A stretch of 64,000 nt of DNA, taken from contig NZ_SLZU01000011.1 of NCBI RefSeq assembly GCF_004342065.1, forward strand, positions 1 through 64,000. The letters run 5' to 3'. Origin of the DNA: Primorskyibacter sedentarius (lineage in GTDB: Bacteria; Pseudomonadota; Alphaproteobacteria; Rhodobacterales; Rhodobacteraceae). The position numbers and the translations under genes were made by a program. Shown piece after piece: positions 52,495 through 61,775 of the stretch. The notes under the pieces were generated by a model. The model made no database searches. It saw only the letters and a list, made by a program, of their open reading frames with translations, and had not been told where the DNA came from. The number at the start of each line of letters is the position of its first letter. Position 1 is the first letter of the stretch.

Positions 52495-52953
52495 TCAGAT
52501 CGGCAGCGCCGTCGTCTTGAACACCGTGCGAAGTGCAAAGGACGATTGCATCTGCGCCACGCCCGGCAAGCGCGCAAGATGCTGACGGTGGATGCGGGCG
52601 AAATCATCGGTATCTTCGGCCACGACCTTCAGCACGTAATCCGCCGACCCCGCCATCAGGTGACATTCCAGCACATCCGGGATTCTGCTGACCGCCTTTT
52701 CGAACCCGTCAAGAATATCATCCGACTGGCTTTGCAACGTGATTTCCACGAACACCGTTGTCGGCAGGCTCAGCTTTCGCGGATCCAGCAGCGCCACGAA
52801 ATTGCGGATGATGCCCTCGCTTTCCAGCCGTTGCACGCGCCTGTGGCAGGCAGAGGCCGACAGGTTCACCTTTTCGGACAGGTCCGCATTTGATATCCGG
52901 CCCTTGCGCTGCAATACCCTGAGGATCCGCAGATCCGTCTCATCCAGTGTCAT
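52495..52953 (-). CDS. Lrp/AsnC-family regulator, likely of alanine dehydrogenase
   Basis: This 152-residue protein has a winged helix (DETDLRILRVLQRKGRISNA, then NLSASACHRRVQRLESEG) and a C-terminal RAM domain (CHLMAGSADYVLKVVAED). It is divergent from ald (137 bp between starts), the usual layout for an alanine-responsive activator such as AldR or PutR-like proteins. A second Lrp protein elsewhere in the window (9146) shares the fold. Amino-acid ligand is inferred from context. Confidence 0.92.
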   Translation of the reverse strand: MTLDETDLRILRVLQRKGRISNADLSEKVNLSASACHRRVQRLESEGIIRNFVALLDPRKLSLPTTVFVEITLQSQSDDILDGFEKAVSRIPDVLECHLMAGSADYVLKVVAEDTDDFARIHRQHLARLPGVAQMQSSFALRTVFKTTALPI

Positions 52954-53090
52954 TATTCGCGGTTTCTTTCGTCAGGTGGCAGTTTCATCGAAGATTATTC
53001 GAAGACGCCACCATAAGCCGGGCCAATTCTCAATGCAATTGCGCCCAGGCTGCGCGATACTTGCCCCACACACCAGAAGGAGGACTTGGC

Positions 53091-54215
53091 GTGAAGCTCG
53101 GCTGCCCCACTGAAATCAAACCCCAGGAATTTCGCGTCGGGATGACGCCCAATGCCGCGCACGAGGCCGTCCAGCACGGCCACGAGGTGCTGATACAGGC
53201 CGGGGCGGGCATGGGCGCGGGGTTCACCGACGATGATTACACCGCCGCAGGCGCGCGCCTCGCAGGCACCGCCGAAGAGGTCTTTGCCGCAGCCGACATG
53301 ATCGTGAAGGTGAAAGAGCCGCAAAGCGCCGAACGCAAGATGCTGCGCGAAGGCCAGGTGCTGTTCACCTATCTGCACCTTGCCCCCGATCCTGAACAGA
53401 CAAAGGATCTGCTGGCCTCTGGCGCGACCTGTATCGCCTATGAAACCGTCACCGATGCCCGTGGCGGCCTGCCGCTGCTGGCGCCGATGTCCGAGGTCGC
53501 CGGCCGTCTGGCCCCGCAAAGCGGCGCCTGGGCGTTGCAAAAGGCCAATGGCGGCAGCGGCGTGCTGATGGGCGGCGTCCCCGGCGTGCGCCCCGCCAAT
53601 GTGGTCATCGTGGGCGGCGGCGTTGTCGGCACGGCTGCGGCCCGCGTCGCGGCCGGCATGGGCGCCAATGTCACCGTGCTGGACCGGTCCATTCCGCGCC
53701 TGTCCTATCTGGATGATGTGTTCATGGGCCGGCTGACCACGCAATATTCCGACCAGCACTCGCTGGCGACCCTTCTGCCAACGGCGGATATGGTGATCGG
53801 CGCGGTGCTGATCCCCGGTGCGGCCGCCCCCAAGCTGATCTCGCGCGAGCAGCTTTCCCTGATGCAGCCCGGCTCGGTGCTGGTTGACGTGGCCATTGAT
53901 CAGGGTGGCTGTTTCGAGACGTCGAAGGCGACCACCCATCAGGACCCGATCTATGACGTTGACGGCATCATCCACTATTGCGTGGCCAACATGCCGGGTG
54001 CCGTTGCGCGCACCTCGACCATCGCGCTTGGCAACGCCACCATGCCCTTCATGCTGGCCCTTGCCGACAAGGGCTGGCGGCAGGCCTGCGAGGATGATCC
54101 GCACCTTCTGAACGGGCTCAACGTCCATGCGGGCAAGCTGACCTATTACGCCGTGGGCAAGGCGCTTGGGATCGATGTGACCTCGCCGCAGCTGATGCTG
54201 AAACAGACGGGCTGA
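53091..54215 (+). CDS. ald: Alanine dehydrogenase
   Basis: This 374-residue enzyme begins (V/M)KLGCPTEIKPQEFRVGMTPN, with NAD loop VVIVGGGVVGTAAARVAAGMGANV and the late GCFETSKATTHQDPIY. It reversibly deaminates L-alanine to pyruvate with NAD in the cytoplasm. The start is GTG 53091: GGAGG lies seven bases upstream, and the longer in-frame reading to 52947 has a non-homologous N terminus. The His near residue 96 (FTYLHLA) is the catalytic His. It is divergent from an Lrp-type gene that probably regulates it. Confidence 0.95.
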   Translation: MKLGCPTEIKPQEFRVGMTPNAAHEAVQHGHEVLIQAGAGMGAGFTDDDYTAAGARLAGTAEEVFAAADMIVKVKEPQSAERKMLREGQVLFTYLHLAPDPEQTKDLLASGATCIAYETVTDARGGLPLLAPMSEVAGRLAPQSGAWALQKANGGSGVLMGGVPGVRPANVVIVGGGVVGTAAARVAAGMGANVTVLDRSIPRLSYLDDVFMGRLTTQYSDQHSLATLLPTADMVIGAVLIPGAAAPKLISREQLSLMQPGSVLVDVAIDQGGCFETSKATTHQDPIYDVDGIIHYCVANMPGAVARTSTIALGNATMPFMLALADKGWRQACEDDPHLLNGLNVHAGKLTYYAVGKALGIDVTSPQLMLKQTG

Positions 54216-54254
54216 CCGGGTTTCCCGCCTGTGCCCGCCCGTCGCGGGCGCAGG

Positions 54255-55142
54255 CTACAGCACGACGATGCCGTTATGCTTGGCCTTATGCGCCGGTTCC
54301 ACATGGATGGTGACAAGGCAATCGGGCACACGCTCCAGCAAGCCCGCCTCGATCCGGTCGCAGATGACATGCGCATCGTCGACCGACATGGCGCCATCCA
54401 CCACCAGATGAAACTCGATGAACGTCGCCGACCCCGCCTGACGCGTGCGCAGGTCATGCGCCTCCACCGCGCCCGCCGCCTGCGCCGAGATCACCTCGCG
54501 CAGCTCTGTCAGGATGTTTTCGGGCAGGCTCTCGTCCAGCAAACCGCTCAGCGACGCCTTGATGACATGCCACCCCGACCACAGGATGTTCAGCGCCACC
54601 AGCGCCGCCATCAGCGGGTCAAGCCAGGGCAAGCCTGTCAGAATCGCGATAAGAACCCCGAACGTCACCCCGACAGAGCTGATCACATCCGACAGCAGAT
54701 GCCGCCCGTCCGCCGCCAGCGCGGGCGATCGTTCCAGCCGCGCGGTGCGCAGCAGAACCCAGCACCAGACCCCGTTGATAACGCTGGCAAAAAGGTTCAC
54801 GCCCACACCCGATAGCGGCGCGTCAAGCGGGCGCGGATTGGCAAAGCCCTGCCACGCCTCGTGCAGGATCAGCAGCGCCGCGATCACGATCATCACGCCT
54901 TCCAGAACGGCGCTGAAATACTCGGCCTTGTGATGCCCGTAAGGGTGGGTGGCATCGGCAGGCTGGGCCGCCACGCGGATCGCCACCAGCGCGGCAATGG
55001 CCGTGGCCACGTTCACAATGCTTTCCATCGCGTCGGAATACAGCGCGACAGATCCGGTCATCCACCAGGCCAGCGCCTTGATGCCCAGCACGAGGAACCC
55101 CACGAACAGGCTGCCCCAGGCGATCTTCATCGTCTTTGTCAC
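54255..55142 (-). CDS. Cation diffusion facilitator (CDF) metal transporter
   Basis: This 295-residue protein has membrane segments and the CDF metal sites: ALYSDAMESIVNV (Asp pair) and ATHPYGHHKAEYFSA (HPYGHHKAE), then ALAADGRHLLSDVISSVGV. The cytoplasmic C-terminal domain includes FIEFHLVVDGAMSVDDAHVICD and IHVEP. CDF proteins export Zn2+, Fe2+ or Mn2+ with protons. Start GTG 55142 (VTKTMKIAWGS) fits the family; a TTG 19 codons earlier is less likely. It ends 40 bp from the end of ald. Confidence 0.92.
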   Translation of the reverse strand: MTKTMKIAWGSLFVGFLVLGIKALAWWMTGSVALYSDAMESIVNVATAIAALVAIRVAAQPADATHPYGHHKAEYFSAVLEGVMIVIAALLILHEAWQGFANPRPLDAPLSGVGVNLFASVINGVWCWVLLRTARLERSPALAADGRHLLSDVISSVGVTFGVLIAILTGLPWLDPLMAALVALNILWSGWHVIKASLSGLLDESLPENILTELREVISAQAAGAVEAHDLRTRQAGSATFIEFHLVVDGAMSVDDAHVICDRIEAGLLERVPDCLVTIHVEPAHKAKHNGIVVL

Positions 55143-55255
55143 GAATTCACCCCCGGCGCTTGCTTGCCGCCTGATAGCCTGTGCAAGCCGGTACGGCAAG
55201 CATCGCAGAGAAATTGAGAATGTTTCGCATTTTCAATTACTTCGCGACGCGCAAC

Positions 55256-55286
55256 AAAAAAGGCCCGCCGCGGATGCGACGGGCCG
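55256..55286 (-). terminator. Rho-independent terminator after mscL
   Basis: In the minus-strand sense GGCCCGTCGC pairs with GCGGCGGGCC (one mismatch) and is followed by TTTTTTG. It lies about 25 bp after the mscL stop. Confidence 0.9.
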
Positions 55287-55309
55287 GTACTGGCTACACT
55301 CTTGTCAGA

Positions 55310-55732
55310 TCAGGCGGATTTCTGAAGCGAATCGCGGATCTCTTTCAGGATGTCCAGCTCGGACGGGCCCGGATCTTCCGCAGGGGCTTCTTCTTCGGCC
55401 TTCTTGGCCTTGTTCACCATCTTGACCAGCATGAAGACGACCCATGCGATGATCAGGAAGTTGATGATTGCCATGATGAACGAACCATAGGCAAAGACCG
55501 AAGCGCCGGTTTCGCGGGCGGCTTCGAGGCTTGCACCGGCGGGAACGTCACCCGACAGAACGGCGTATTGGTTGGTGAAATCGACACCACCCATGAACAG
55601 ACCGATGATCGGGTTGATCAGGTCGCCGACCAGCGATGCGACGATCGCGGTGAAGGCTGCACCGATGATGATACCGACGGCCATGTCCATGACATTGCCT
55701 TTGGCGATGAAGTCCTTAAATTCTTGTACCAT
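55310..55732 (-). CDS. mscL: Large-conductance mechanosensitive channel
   Basis: This 140-residue protein is Msc[42 protein letters not shown] in TM1, [27 protein letters not shown] in TM2, and a C-terminal helix [13 protein letters not shown]. It opens under membrane tension to release solutes during osmotic downshock. The start has a weak upstream ribosome site (GAGGGACAGGA). A terminator follows. Length fits the family. Confidence 0.96.
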   Translation of the reverse strand: MVQEFKDFIAKGNVMDMAVGIIIGAAFTAIVASLVGDLINPIIGLFMGGVDFTNQYAVLSGDVPAGASLEAARETGASVFAYGSFIMAIINFLIIAWVVFMLVKMVNKAKKAEEEAPAEDPGPSELDILKEIRDSLQKSA

Positions 55733-55872
55733 TCCTGTCCCTCCAGACGGCTACCCGCACATCTTACGTGCGTAAAAAAACATAGTGCCGGTGCATTCGC
55801 ACAGAACTGGGCCTTTGAATACGGGGAAAAAAAGTTACGTTCCGACTCGAATGAAAAAACCGAAAGAATCCT

Positions 55873-56574
55873 ATGGCCGACCTTTCCGATTTCCCCATCA
55901 CCCGGCGGTGGCCCGCTCAACACCCCGACCGCATCCAGCTTTATTCCTTCCCCACCCCCAATGGCGTGAAAGTCTCCACCGCGCTGGAGGAAATGGCCCT
56001 GCCTTACGAGGCGCATAAGGTCACGCTGGCGGATGCAGATGTCAGAAGCCCCGAATTCCTGTCTGTCAGCCCCAACAACAAGATCCCCGCGATCATTGAT
56101 CCCAACGGGCCGGACGGTCAGCCGCTGCCGCTTTTCGAAAGCGGCGCGATCCTGATCTACCTTGCAGACAAGTCGGGCAAGTTTATTGGCCGAAACGGGG
56201 CAGAGCGCGCCACGATCATCCAGTGGCTGATGTGGCAGATGGGCGGGCTGGGGCCGATGTTCGGCCAGCTGGGGCATTTCTATTCCGGCCCCGGCAAATC
56301 GGTTCAGGATCCCTACCCGGTGCAACGCTTCGTCGACGAGGCCCGCCGCCTGATGGGCGTGTTTGAAAAACACATGTCGGACGGGCGCGATTGGGTCGCG
56401 GGCGACTATTCCATCGCCGACATGGCGATCGCACCCTGGCTGCGCGCGCCTGACTTTTACGGAACGACGGAGCTTCTGGCCTGGGATGACCACCCCCATC
56501 TGAAGGCCTATCTCGACCGGTTCATGGCCCGCCCGGCCGTGCAGGTGGGCCTTGTGACGCCGCCGCGCGACTGA
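55873..56574 (+). CDS. Glutathione S-transferase (YghU/YfcG-type)
   Basis: This 233-residue protein has a thioredoxin-fold N domain (QLYSFPTPNGVKVSTALEEM, NNKIPAIID, FESGAILIYLADK) and an all-helical C domain (MWQMGGLGPMFGQLGHF, SIADMAIAPWL). The TPNGVKVS motif is typical of the glutathione-disulfide reductase-like Nu/YghU group. It acts in the cytoplasm on glutathione-related peroxide or disulfide reduction. It is divergent from mscL with 140 bp between. Confidence 0.92.
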   Translation: MADLSDFPITRRWPAQHPDRIQLYSFPTPNGVKVSTALEEMALPYEAHKVTLADADVRSPEFLSVSPNNKIPAIIDPNGPDGQPLPLFESGAILIYLADKSGKFIGRNGAERATIIQWLMWQMGGLGPMFGQLGHFYSGPGKSVQDPYPVQRFVDEARRLMGVFEKHMSDGRDWVAGDYSIADMAIAPWLRAPDFYGTTELLAWDDHPHLKAYLDRFMARPAVQVGLVTPPRD

Positions 56575-56643
56575 TCGTCAACCCGGTCCGGCGCCATCGG
56601 TGCCGGGCCAACGCCCTGTCACATCCGCTTTGCACCAAAAGTG

Positions 56644-56668
56644 GCGCCCCGATTCCACACCGGGGCGC
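56644..56668. terminator. Convergent hairpin between GST and YtoQ genes
   Basis: GCGCCCCG and CGGGGCGC form an 8-bp perfect stem. TATTTC follows on the plus side and CACTTTTGG on the minus side, so it may end both the GST and YtoQ transcripts. A weaker 8-bp stem (CCGGCGCC/GGTGCCGG) lies at 56588-56606. Confidence 0.55.
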
Positions 56669-56687
56669 TATTTCACAAAGGGCAGGC

Positions 56688-57134
56688 TCAGCCCGGCAAT
56701 GTGCCCGTCAGGACATAGCGCAGGATCTGCGCCACCTGCACCGGGTCACGCGCCACGGCAAGTGCGGCTGCGTCCACCTCTTTCAGCGCGTGATCGTGAT
56801 CCGGCTGCTGCAGGATGATCAGCGATTTCCCAAGTGCTGCGGCATAGCCTGCATCAAACGCCGCGTTCCACTGGCGGTATTTCTCGCCAAAGCGCACAAC
56901 GACCACATCGGCCTCTTCCAGCCCCTTGCGGGTGCGGATCGCGTTGACCATCGCGCCCTTGCGGTCGTGCCAGAACTTGTCCGGCTCCGCCCCAAGGATC
57001 GCCACGCCGCAATCATCCGAGGCCGCGTGATCCGTCACCGGCGCATCGAACGAAATCGCCAGCCCCTCGCACGCCTCGACGATCTCTTCGCGCCAGCTGG
57101 TATGGATTTCTCCGGACAGGTAAACTCTCAGCAT
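56688..57134 (-). CDS. ytoQ: YtoQ family protein
   Basis: This 148-residue protein matches the YtoQ family: MLRVYLSGEIHTSWREEI, DHAASDDCGVAILGAEPDKFWHD, and ADVVVVRFGEKYRQWNAAFDAGYAAALGKS. It has a nucleoside 2-deoxyribosyltransferase-like fold by resemblance, and its function is unknown. It is downstream of pheT (30 bp) on the same strand and may be cotranscribed with it. Confidence 0.9.
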   Translation of the reverse strand: MLRVYLSGEIHTSWREEIVEACEGLAISFDAPVTDHAASDDCGVAILGAEPDKFWHDRKGAMVNAIRTRKGLEEADVVVVRFGEKYRQWNAAFDAGYAAALGKSLIILQQPDHDHALKEVDAAALAVARDPVQVAQILRYVLTGTLPG

Positions 57135-57164
57135 CGTCTCTTTCCCCTTTCAACGCCGCAGATA

Positions 57165-59558
57165 TCAGCCGCGCAGGCTGCCACCCGTGGCCTTGGTCAC
57201 CTTCTCGACGATCTTGGCGCTGACCGCCTCGATGTCCTTTTCCTTCAACGTCGCCTGCGTCGGTTGCAGGCGCACGGTGATGGCGAGGGATTTCTTGCCC
57301 TCCCCAAGGCTGCCGCCGATGAATTCGTCGAAAACACGCACATCCTCGATCAGCGCCTTGTCGGCCCCAGCGGCGGCATTGATCAGCGTCAGCGCATCGA
57401 CCTCTGCATCAACCACGAAGGCAAAGTCACGCTCCACCGGTTGCAGATCGTTCAGCACCAGCGCCGCGCGGGTCGTCACCTGCTTGCGCGGCAGCGGAAT
57501 TTCCGCAGGCCACAGGGTGAAGGCAACCGCAGGCCCTTTGACATCCAGCTCGCGCAGAACCTTGGGATGCAATTCACCGAAAATGCCCAGCACCTTCTTC
57601 GGACCCAGACAGATCTTGCCATGCCGCCCCGGATGCCACCAATCGGACGCACCGCGCAGGATCTGCACCTTCGCAGGCGCCCCCATCGCGGCCAGGACAG
57701 CCTCTGCATCGGCCTTGGCGTCGTACAGATCAACGGCGCGCGAGGCACCATGCACATCCTTGGGCCCGGTCCGCCCGACAAGCAGACCTGTGACCATCAG
57801 ATGCTGTTCGCCCGGCTCGCCACCGCTGAACGCGGCACCCACCTCGAACAGGGCCATGTCGGCCTGCCCGCGCGCCTGATTGCGCGCCGCCGCCTGCAAC
57901 AGCCCCGGCAGAAGATCGGGGCGCATATGGCTCATTTCCGAACTGATCGGGTTGGCCAGCATGGACCCGTCATCACCCCCCGCAAACAGCGCTGCCGCCT
58001 TTGCATTGATGAAACTGTAGGTCACGCATTCATTATACCCCAGCGCCGCGGTCGTCCGGCGCGCGGCCTGCTCGCGTTTCTGCATCGGCGACAGAACCGG
58101 CTTTGGCACGCCGGGCACGCGCGGCAGGGGCTTGCCCTGCAGCTTGGTCAGCGAGGCGATGCGGGCGACTTCCTCGACCAGATCCGCCTCGCCCATCACA
58201 TCGGGGCGCCAGCTTGGCACATGCGCCATGTTGCCCTCCAGCCGGAAGCCAAGCGCGGTCAGGGTCTGGCGCTGCTCGCTCTCGGGGATCTCCATCCCGA
58301 CCAGCGACTGCACCCGCGCGGGGTCCAGCTTGTAGGCGCGCGCCTGGTTGGGCATGTGGCCTGCCACGACAACCTCTGACGCCTCGCCGCCCGCATGATC
58401 CAGGATCATTCGCGTTGCATGCTCGATGCCCTCGGGCGTCCATTCCGGGTCAATCCCGCGTTCAAACCGGTACCGCGCGTCAGAGTTGATCTTCAGCGCG
58501 CGCCCCGTATAGGCGGTGCGGACCGGATCGAAATAGGCGGCCTCAAGGAACACGTTCTCCGTCTCTTCGGTGACACCGGTATGCGCGCCGCCCATGATCC
58601 CGCCAAGGCTCTCGACGCCCTCGTCATCCGAGATCACGACCATCCCCGGCTCCAGCCGGTAGGTCTTGTCATCCAGCGCCACCATCTCTTCGCCGCCCGC
58701 CGACAGATGCACCCGCAGGTTGCCCTTGACCTTGTCGGCGTCGAACACGTGCAGCGGCCGGTTGCGGTCATAGGTGAAGAAGTTGGTCACATCGACCAGA
58801 AAGCTGATCGGGCGCAGGCCGATGGCGCGCAGCTGCTGCTGCAACCAGTCGGGGCTGGGGCCGTTCTTCACGCCGCGGATCACGCGCCCGAAAAAGACAG
58901 GGCACACTTCACGCGCATCTTCGTCGATCGTGACGGTGATGGGCGAGGCAAAGCTGCCCTCCACCGCGTCGCAATCGCGCTGTTTCAGCTTGCCCAGACC
59001 GCGGGCCGCCAGATCGCGCGCAATCCCGCGCACGCCCAACGCGTCGGGCCGGTTGGGCGTGATCGCGATCTCGATCACCGGGTCGATCTTGGCCGGATCA
59101 TGCGCCGCCAGCCAGTCCACGAACAGCTCGCCCACCTCGCCCGAGGGCAGCTCGATGATGCCGTCGTGATCCTCGCCCAGCTGCAATTCCCGCATCGAGG
59201 CCATCATCCCGTGGCTTTCCACCCCGCGAATATTTCCAACGCTCAGCGTGATATCGAGGCCGGGCACGTAATCGCCGGGCTTGCACAGCACAACCGTGAT
59301 GCCTTCGCGAGCGTTGGGCGCGCCGCAGACGATCTGCTTGTCGCCCTCATCCGTGGCCACATTGCACACGCGCAGCCGGTCCGCATCGGGGTGCTGCTCG
59401 GCATGGGTGACCTTGGCCAGCGTAAACCCTTTCAGAGCATCGGCAGGGTTTTCGATCCCCTCCACTTCCAGCCCGAGATCGGTAAGCGCCTCGGCGATTT
59501 CATCCACCGTTGCAGTGGTGTCGAGGTGGGATTTCAGCCAGGAGAGCGTGAATTTCAT
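57165..59558 (-). CDS. pheT: Phenylalanine--tRNA ligase beta subunit
   Basis: This 797-residue protein has an N-terminal tRNA-binding EMAP-like region (about 40-155, with ADRLRVCNVATDEGDKQIVCGAPN). The B3/B4 editing area follows, then the B5 DNA-binding-like domain, a core with LANPISSEMSHMRPDLLPGLLQ near 540, and a C-terminal FDX-ACB domain (ERDFAFVVDAEVDAL). It pairs with PheS to charge tRNA-Phe. The length is typical (about 790-800). It is separated from pheS by two small genes and about 1 kb, so the usual pheST operon is interrupted. Confidence 0.96.
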   Translation of the reverse strand: MKFTLSWLKSHLDTTATVDEIAEALTDLGLEVEGIENPADALKGFTLAKVTHAEQHPDADRLRVCNVATDEGDKQIVCGAPNAREGITVVLCKPGDYVPGLDITLSVGNIRGVESHGMMASMRELQLGEDHDGIIELPSGEVGELFVDWLAAHDPAKIDPVIEIAITPNRPDALGVRGIARDLAARGLGKLKQRDCDAVEGSFASPITVTIDEDAREVCPVFFGRVIRGVKNGPSPDWLQQQLRAIGLRPISFLVDVTNFFTYDRNRPLHVFDADKVKGNLRVHLSAGGEEMVALDDKTYRLEPGMVVISDDEGVESLGGIMGGAHTGVTEETENVFLEAAYFDPVRTAYTGRALKINSDARYRFERGIDPEWTPEGIEHATRMILDHAGGEASEVVVAGHMPNQARAYKLDPARVQSLVGMEIPESEQRQTLTALGFRLEGNMAHVPSWRPDVMGEADLVEEVARIASLTKLQGKPLPRVPGVPKPVLSPMQKREQAARRTTAALGYNECVTYSFINAKAAALFAGGDDGSMLANPISSEMSHMRPDLLPGLLQAAARNQARGQADMALFEVGAAFSGGEPGEQHLMVTGLLVGRTGPKDVHGASRAVDLYDAKADAEAVLAAMGAPAKVQILRGASDWWHPGRHGKICLGPKKVLGIFGELHPKVLRELDVKGPAVAFTLWPAEIPLPRKQVTTRAALVLNDLQPVERDFAFVVDAEVDALTLINAAAGADKALIEDVRVFDEFIGGSLGEGKKSLAITVRLQPTQATLKEKDIEAVSAKIVEKVTKATGGSLRG

Positions 59559-59630
59559 GGGTCTGCCGCCGCTTGTTTGTCTTTGCCTGCACCCTTAGCC
59601 CAAAGGCGCGAGAGGGGGAAGGCCCCGGCG

Positions 59631-59915
59631 CTACTCGGTCTCGATCCGGTTGGCCAGCTTGTCCACCTTGCCCATGCGCCACAGCTTGATCTCGCGCGCC
59701 AGTTTCAGGCTGGGCTTGGCCAGAAAACAAAGCGACCCGATGATGAAAAGCCAGATCGCGGGCGTCTGCATGCTGTCCCACAGGAACAGGACAGATCCTA
59801 CGGTGAAAAAGATCGCCGCCGCAAAATCGACCAGCGTATGCGCCAACTCATAGGCCGCATAAACACGCTGCGTATCCTCATTCCGGGTGCGACTTGAATG
59901 GCGGAACAGTTGCAT
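59631..59915 (-). CDS. YrhK domain protein (small membrane protein)
   Basis: This 94-residue protein has two membrane segments (YELAHTLVDFAAAIFFTVGSVLFL and WLFIIGSLCFLAKPSL) and resembles the YrhK domain. GAGG eight bases upstream of the ATG supports the start. The role of YrhK proteins is unknown. It lies between an AT-rich gene and pheT, 72 bp upstream of pheT. Confidence 0.82.
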   Translation of the reverse strand: MQLFRHSSRTRNEDTQRVYAAYELAHTLVDFAAAIFFTVGSVLFLWDSMQTPAIWLFIIGSLCFLAKPSLKLAREIKLWRMGKVDKLANRIETE

Positions 59916-60140
59916 AGGTCAAACCTCACTCTGCGCATACGGGTTCAGGAAATGAACGTAGCAGGAGCGCCCAGAAGTTCCGAGACCTACATTCGCGCAC
60001 CGCGCCGACGGGCTTATTTCCGCGCCATTGCTATCGAAAACATCAAAATAGCAGGCTTATTGTCTCTTGTATGCAAAACTGCCCGTAACTTTTTAGTCGC
60101 GCTACTTTTCAGTTGGTTTAGAACCCTTCCGAATGGTCAT

Positions 60141-60560
60141 TCATTCCTTATCGGCAATACCATTCAACCCTAAGTAATTTAGAATTAGTACCGTCAGTAC
60201 AGCGACTACAATTGGCACAATAACCGATTGTAGCAGTCGGTCGGTCCAATGCCCGAGGTACTTCAGCACTCTCCTCAGCCACGTGTTTTCTCGGAAAAAC
60301 TCTGCTGCTTCGTGCCCACTTGGCCGAATTTTGACCGAGGACGATCCGGCTGCCCGAGTAAACTTGATCCACCCACGCATGTCCATTTCCTTGAGATGAA
60401 ACAAAATTTTTGGCGTTAGGCGTGGTTGACCCTCTGCTTCATCTTGAAGCTTTGGTTGGAAATTGGTTAGATCAGCATCATAAAAAGTCACTCCATGACC
60501 ATCGTCTGTGTTCTCAATTTGAAAAATGAGATCACGCATGAGTTTATGGTCCAGTCTCAC
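60141..60560 (-). CDS. Small membrane-anchored protein, DUF2513-like, AT-rich
   Basis: This 139-residue protein has a soluble part ([20 protein letters not shown], then [20 protein letters not shown] and [16 protein letters not shown]) resembling DUF2513. One C-terminal membrane segment ([19 protein letters not shown]) follows. Its GTG start (60558-60560) overlaps the pheS stop as GTGA, so translation is coupled. The composition is clearly lower in GC than the flanking genes, as is the 225-bp gap after it. This suggests an inserted accessory gene between pheS and pheT. DUF2513 proteins occur in prophage and defence-like settings. Function unknown. Confidence 0.72.
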   Translation of the reverse strand: MRLDHKLMRDLIFQIENTDDGHGVTFYDADLTNFQPKLQDEAEGQPRLTPKILFHLKEMDMRGWIKFTRAAGSSSVKIRPSGHEAAEFFRENTWLRRVLKYLGHWTDRLLQSVIVPIVVAVLTVLILNYLGLNGIADKE

Positions 60561-61630
60561 CGACTCAACCCCCCCCGCAGGGTCGGCACGTCAAGCGACG
60601 CAAACCCGTAATGCCGCAGCCAGCGCAGGTCGGAATCGAAAAAGGCGCGCAGGTCGGGGATGCCGTATTTCAGCATGGCGATCCGGTCGATGCCCATGCC
60701 GAAGGCAAAGCCCTGCCACTCGGCCGGATCAACGCCCGCCGCTGTCAGCACCTTGGGGTGAACCATGCCCGAGCCCAGAACCTCCAGCCAGCCGTCACCC
60801 TGCCCGATCTTCAGCTGACCGTCTTCCCACGAACACTGGATATCGACCTCGGCGGACGGTTCCGTGAACGGGAAATGCGACGCGCGGAAACGGGTCTTGA
60901 TGCCCTCGATCTCGAAGAAGGCCGAAAAGAACTCTTCCAGCACCCATTTCAGGTTCGCCATCGAGATGTCCCTGTCGATCGCCAGCCCCTCGACCTGATG
61001 GAACATCGGCGTGTGCGTCTGGTCGTAATCCGCGCGGTATACCCGGCCCGGCGCGATGATCCGGCAGGGCGCGCCGTGCTTTTCCATATGCCGGATCTGC
61101 ACCGGCGAGGTATGCGTGCGCAGCACATGCGGCGGGCGGTTGTCGCCCGCGTCGCGATGCATGTAGAACGTGTCCATCTCGGCCCGTGCGGGGTGGTGGC
61201 CGGGAATGTTCAGCGCGTCGAAATTATACCAATCCGTGTCGATCTGTGGACCTTCGGCCACCGAAAATCCCATCTCGGCCAAAATCGCCGTGACCTCTTC
61301 GGTTACCTGGCTGATCGGGTGGATCGTGCCCTGACGGCGGCCCCGCGCGGGCAGCGTCACGTCCAGCCATTCGCCGCGCAGACGCTCATCCAGCGCCGCA
61401 TCGCCCAACGCGGCCTTCTTGGCCGCAAGGGCAGAGTTGATCTCGTCCTTCAGCGCATTCAGTGCCGGGCCCGCAACCTGGCGTTCCTCGGGCGTCATCT
61501 TGCCAAGCTCGCGCATCTTCAGCGCCACTTCGCCCTTCTTGCCCACGGCGGTTACGCGGATCTCCTCCAGCGCGTTTTCATCGCCCGCATTGGCGATCAG
61601 GTTCAGGTATTTCGATTTCAGATCGTCCAT
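60557..61630 (-). CDS. pheS: Phenylalanine--tRNA ligase alpha subunit
   Basis: This 357-residue protein has the N-terminal coiled coil ([12 protein letters not shown] through [18 protein letters not shown]). The class II core has [44 protein letters not shown] (motif 2 area), [26 protein letters not shown] and [14 protein letters not shown] (motif 3). It attaches phenylalanine with PheT. I start at ATG 61630; a longer frame to 61702 does not match the family. Its stop overlaps the GTG of the AT-rich gene. Confidence 0.96.
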   Translation of the reverse strand: MDDLKSKYLNLIANAGDENALEEIRVTAVGKKGEVALKMRELGKMTPEERQVAGPALNALKDEINSALAAKKAALGDAALDERLRGEWLDVTLPARGRRQGTIHPISQVTEEVTAILAEMGFSVAEGPQIDTDWYNFDALNIPGHHPARAEMDTFYMHRDAGDNRPPHVLRTHTSPVQIRHMEKHGAPCRIIAPGRVYRADYDQTHTPMFHQVEGLAIDRDISMANLKWVLEEFFSAFFEIEGIKTRFRASHFPFTEPSAEVDIQCSWEDGQLKIGQGDGWLEVLGSGMVHPKVLTAAGVDPAEWQGFAFGMGIDRIAMLKYGIPDLRAFFDSDLRWLRHYGFASLDVPTLRGGLSR

Positions 61631-61775
61631 TGCGGCACCCCGGCTGTGATTGCCCATCCTGCTATCACAAGAGGCCGTGGATTCAAGACCGCGCGCGGGC
61701 AAAGACCCGCCCCCCGCTTCATTGGCGTCGCAATTGCGCAGGCCGGGGCGCGCAAACGCCCCCTGCCCCGCGCGG

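Noticed and set aside
53091-54215. Earlier start of ald at 52947
   Set aside because: The extra 48 residues overlap the divergent Lrp promoter region and do not resemble the family; GTG 53091 has an ideal GGAGG site.
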